NCBI GenBank assembly: GCA_038227045.1
Contig: JBBRQD010000135.1
Coordinates: 1 to 13,975 of the forward strand
Length of the DNA stretch: 13,975 nt
Source: JANXLS01 sp038227045
GTDB lineage: Bacteria; Planctomycetota; SZUA-567; H5-PLA8
Direction: 5' to 3'
Made by a program: the position numbers and the translations under genes. Below are positions 13,355 through 13,975 of this stretch, piece by piece; the stretch's first letter is position 1; each line of letters opens with the position of its first letter. The notes below the pieces were generated by a model. It saw only the letters and a list, made by a program, of their open reading frames with translations, did no database searches and was not told where the DNA came from.

Positions 13355-13924
13355 ATGGTACCGCGTGCGAGACAAAACCCCAACCAAGAAAGCAACAACA
13401 ATGTATCCCAAACCCCACGCACTCCCCGAAAACTGTCAACAATTGTTGACAAACGAGGGCCAAGCGCCGTCGCCGTGCTGTGCGGTAATGGCGCAGAGTG
13501 CGAGGTCTTGCAGAAGCATTACCCGACGCGAGCGGCCGCCGACGCGTACGCCGAACGTTGTAGCACTTGGTGGCAGATTACTGAACCGCGCGCTGAACTT
13601 TGGAAGCTAGAGGCGCGTTCATTTTCTGCATTTTGCGCCGACAATTGGGGATTCACAAAACAGCGCGTATCGCAACTTCTGATTTGCGCTGATGTCATGG
13701 AGGCGCTTCCAGAAAACTGTCAACCATGGTTGACAAATGAGCGCCAAGCGCGTGCTCTAGGCGAGGTGCCGGCGGAACGGCGCGAAGAGGTTTTGCAATC
13801 CGCAATCTCAACAAGCTCATTGAATGGTAAGGTTCTAAAGGCCCTGACTTTTTTTGGGTGGAAATGCTGGTCTAATTGGATTCGGCAGGCGCTGGCGGCG
13901 GGCGCGTGGCATACCACTGAGTGA
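13355..13924 (+). CDS. HTH protein of plasmid/phage type (start uncertain)
   Basis: The frame ends at 13924. The C-terminal ~100 residues are recognisable: EPRAELWKLEARSFSAFC, then DNWGFTKQRVSQLLICADV (an HTH like WGFSRQRAxQLIxAAxV), then LPENCQPWLTNERQARALG and VPAERREEVLQSA. This order is typical of a protein common on plasmids, islands and phages, which I cannot tie to a proven function; DNA binding is inferred. The start is uncertain: ATG 13355 (189 residues) has no ribosome-binding site, the frame extends to TTG 13241, and GTG 13475 (149 residues) would exclude a low-complexity Asn/Pro/Arg N-terminus. The TGTCAAC-N4-GTTGACA palindromes at 13434 and 13718 both fall inside this frame. Two of them close to a DNA-binding protein suggest autoregulation. 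Confidence 0.65.
   Translation: MVPRARQNPNQESNNNVSQTPRTPRKLSTIVDKRGPSAVAVLCGNGAECEVLQKHYPTRAAADAYAERCSTWWQITEPRAELWKLEARSFSAFCADNWGFTKQRVSQLLICADVMEALPENCQPWLTNERQARALGEVPAERREEVLQSAISTSSLNGKVLKALTFFGWKCWSNWIRQALAAGAWHTTE
13419..13466 (+). repeat. 48-bp imperfect direct repeat, copy 1
   Basis: This copy matches 13703-13750 at 41 of 48 positions, 284 bases apart. It carries the 18-bp perfect palindrome TGTCAACAATTGTTGACA at 13434-13451. In the frame starting at ATG 13401 it reads ALPENCQQLLTNEGQA, nearly the peptide encoded by copy 2, but that frame is not the frame of the gene that spans it. Confidence 0.85.
13703..13750 (+). repeat. 48-bp imperfect direct repeat, copy 2
   Basis: This copy carries the 18-bp perfect palindrome TGTCAACCATGGTTGACA at 13718-13735 and is read in the gene's own frame as ALPENCQPWLTNERQA, a segment typical of the protein family. 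The seven differences from copy 1 include the compensatory pair in the palindrome centre. Confidence 0.85.
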
Positions 13925-13975
13925 TTCGGTGGAATCCATAGGCATAACCACAAAGTACCGCACAGAGAACGCAAA

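Larger units (their letters stand above)
6960..13975. mobile_element. Integrative element at tRNA-Gln (left part; right end outside the window)
   Basis: The element is inferred from a tRNA 3' end followed by a tyrosine integrase, a small MerR/excisionase-like HTH protein, a ParB-TOPRIM protein, an AEP-type replication primase and a plasmid/phage-type HTH protein, all on the plus strand. Several stretches (about 8800-9540, 13160-13340) are visibly AT-richer than the host genes to the left. No capsid, portal, terminase, relaxase or conjugation gene is seen here. It could be an integrated plasmid, a satellite, or the early region of a larger prophage or ICE that continues to the right. Confidence 0.8.

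Noticed and set aside
13179..13463. 94-aa hydrophobic minus-strand frame
   Set aside because: It is Cys/Leu-rich only because it reads AT-rich intergenic DNA, spans the G9 tract and has no ribosome-binding site.
13419..13750. CRISPR array or iteron origin
   Set aside because: Only two repeat copies, 284 bases apart and partly coding; there are no regular spacers or tandem iterons.

Overview
The window joins a bacterial chromosome segment (about 1-6981) to the left part of an integrated mobile element (about 6960 to the right edge and beyond). The host genes are a secreted or surface repeat protein, ribosomal protein bS20, a very large membrane-anchored Ser/Thr kinase and RibD. The kinase style (short N-terminal helical domain, Hanks kinase, single TM, long C-terminal region) and the WNNG/GAVTWG repeat protein with PKD and calcium-loop modules suggest the PVC group (Planctomycetota/Verrucomicrobiota). 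That is a judgement from protein style, not a phylogenetic result.

Host layout: 1-1596 is the 3' part of the surface-protein gene, open at the left edge. A 393-base gap follows with nested inverted repeats, a REP-like pair of hairpins and a good sigma70-type promoter for rpsT (1990-2280), which ends in a textbook intrinsic terminator. The kinase gene (2527-5562) runs into ribD, which lies on the minus strand (5547-6728); their 3' ends overlap by 16 bp. A tRNA-Gln(CUG) gene sits at 6911-6981.

Element layout: directly after the tRNA come an intrinsic terminator and a tyrosine-recombinase gene (7072-8481). This is the classic arrangement of an element inserted at the 3' end of a tRNA gene. Next are an AT-rich gene of unknown function (8582-9421), an operator-like palindrome cluster (9437-9518), a small MerR/excisionase-like HTH protein (9600-9827) coupled by an ATGA overlap to a 68-aa unknown protein, and a structured leader. 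Then comes a two-gene replication-type module coupled by another ATGA overlap. Its first gene joins a ParB-like GHRR domain to a Spo11/topoisomerase VI-A-like 5Y-CAP plus TOPRIM core. Its second gene is an archaeo-eukaryotic-primase (AEP) type replication protein. The last gene (about 13355-13924) is an HTH protein of a type common on plasmids and phages. The far attachment site is not in the window.

The two observations most worth following are the ParB-TOPRIM fusion next to a primase, and a pair of 18-bp perfect palindromes (TGTCAAC-N4-GTTGACA) in and near the last gene. The palindromes differ only by a compensatory pair of central substitutions and lie inside a 48-bp imperfect repeat that is read in different frames in the two copies.
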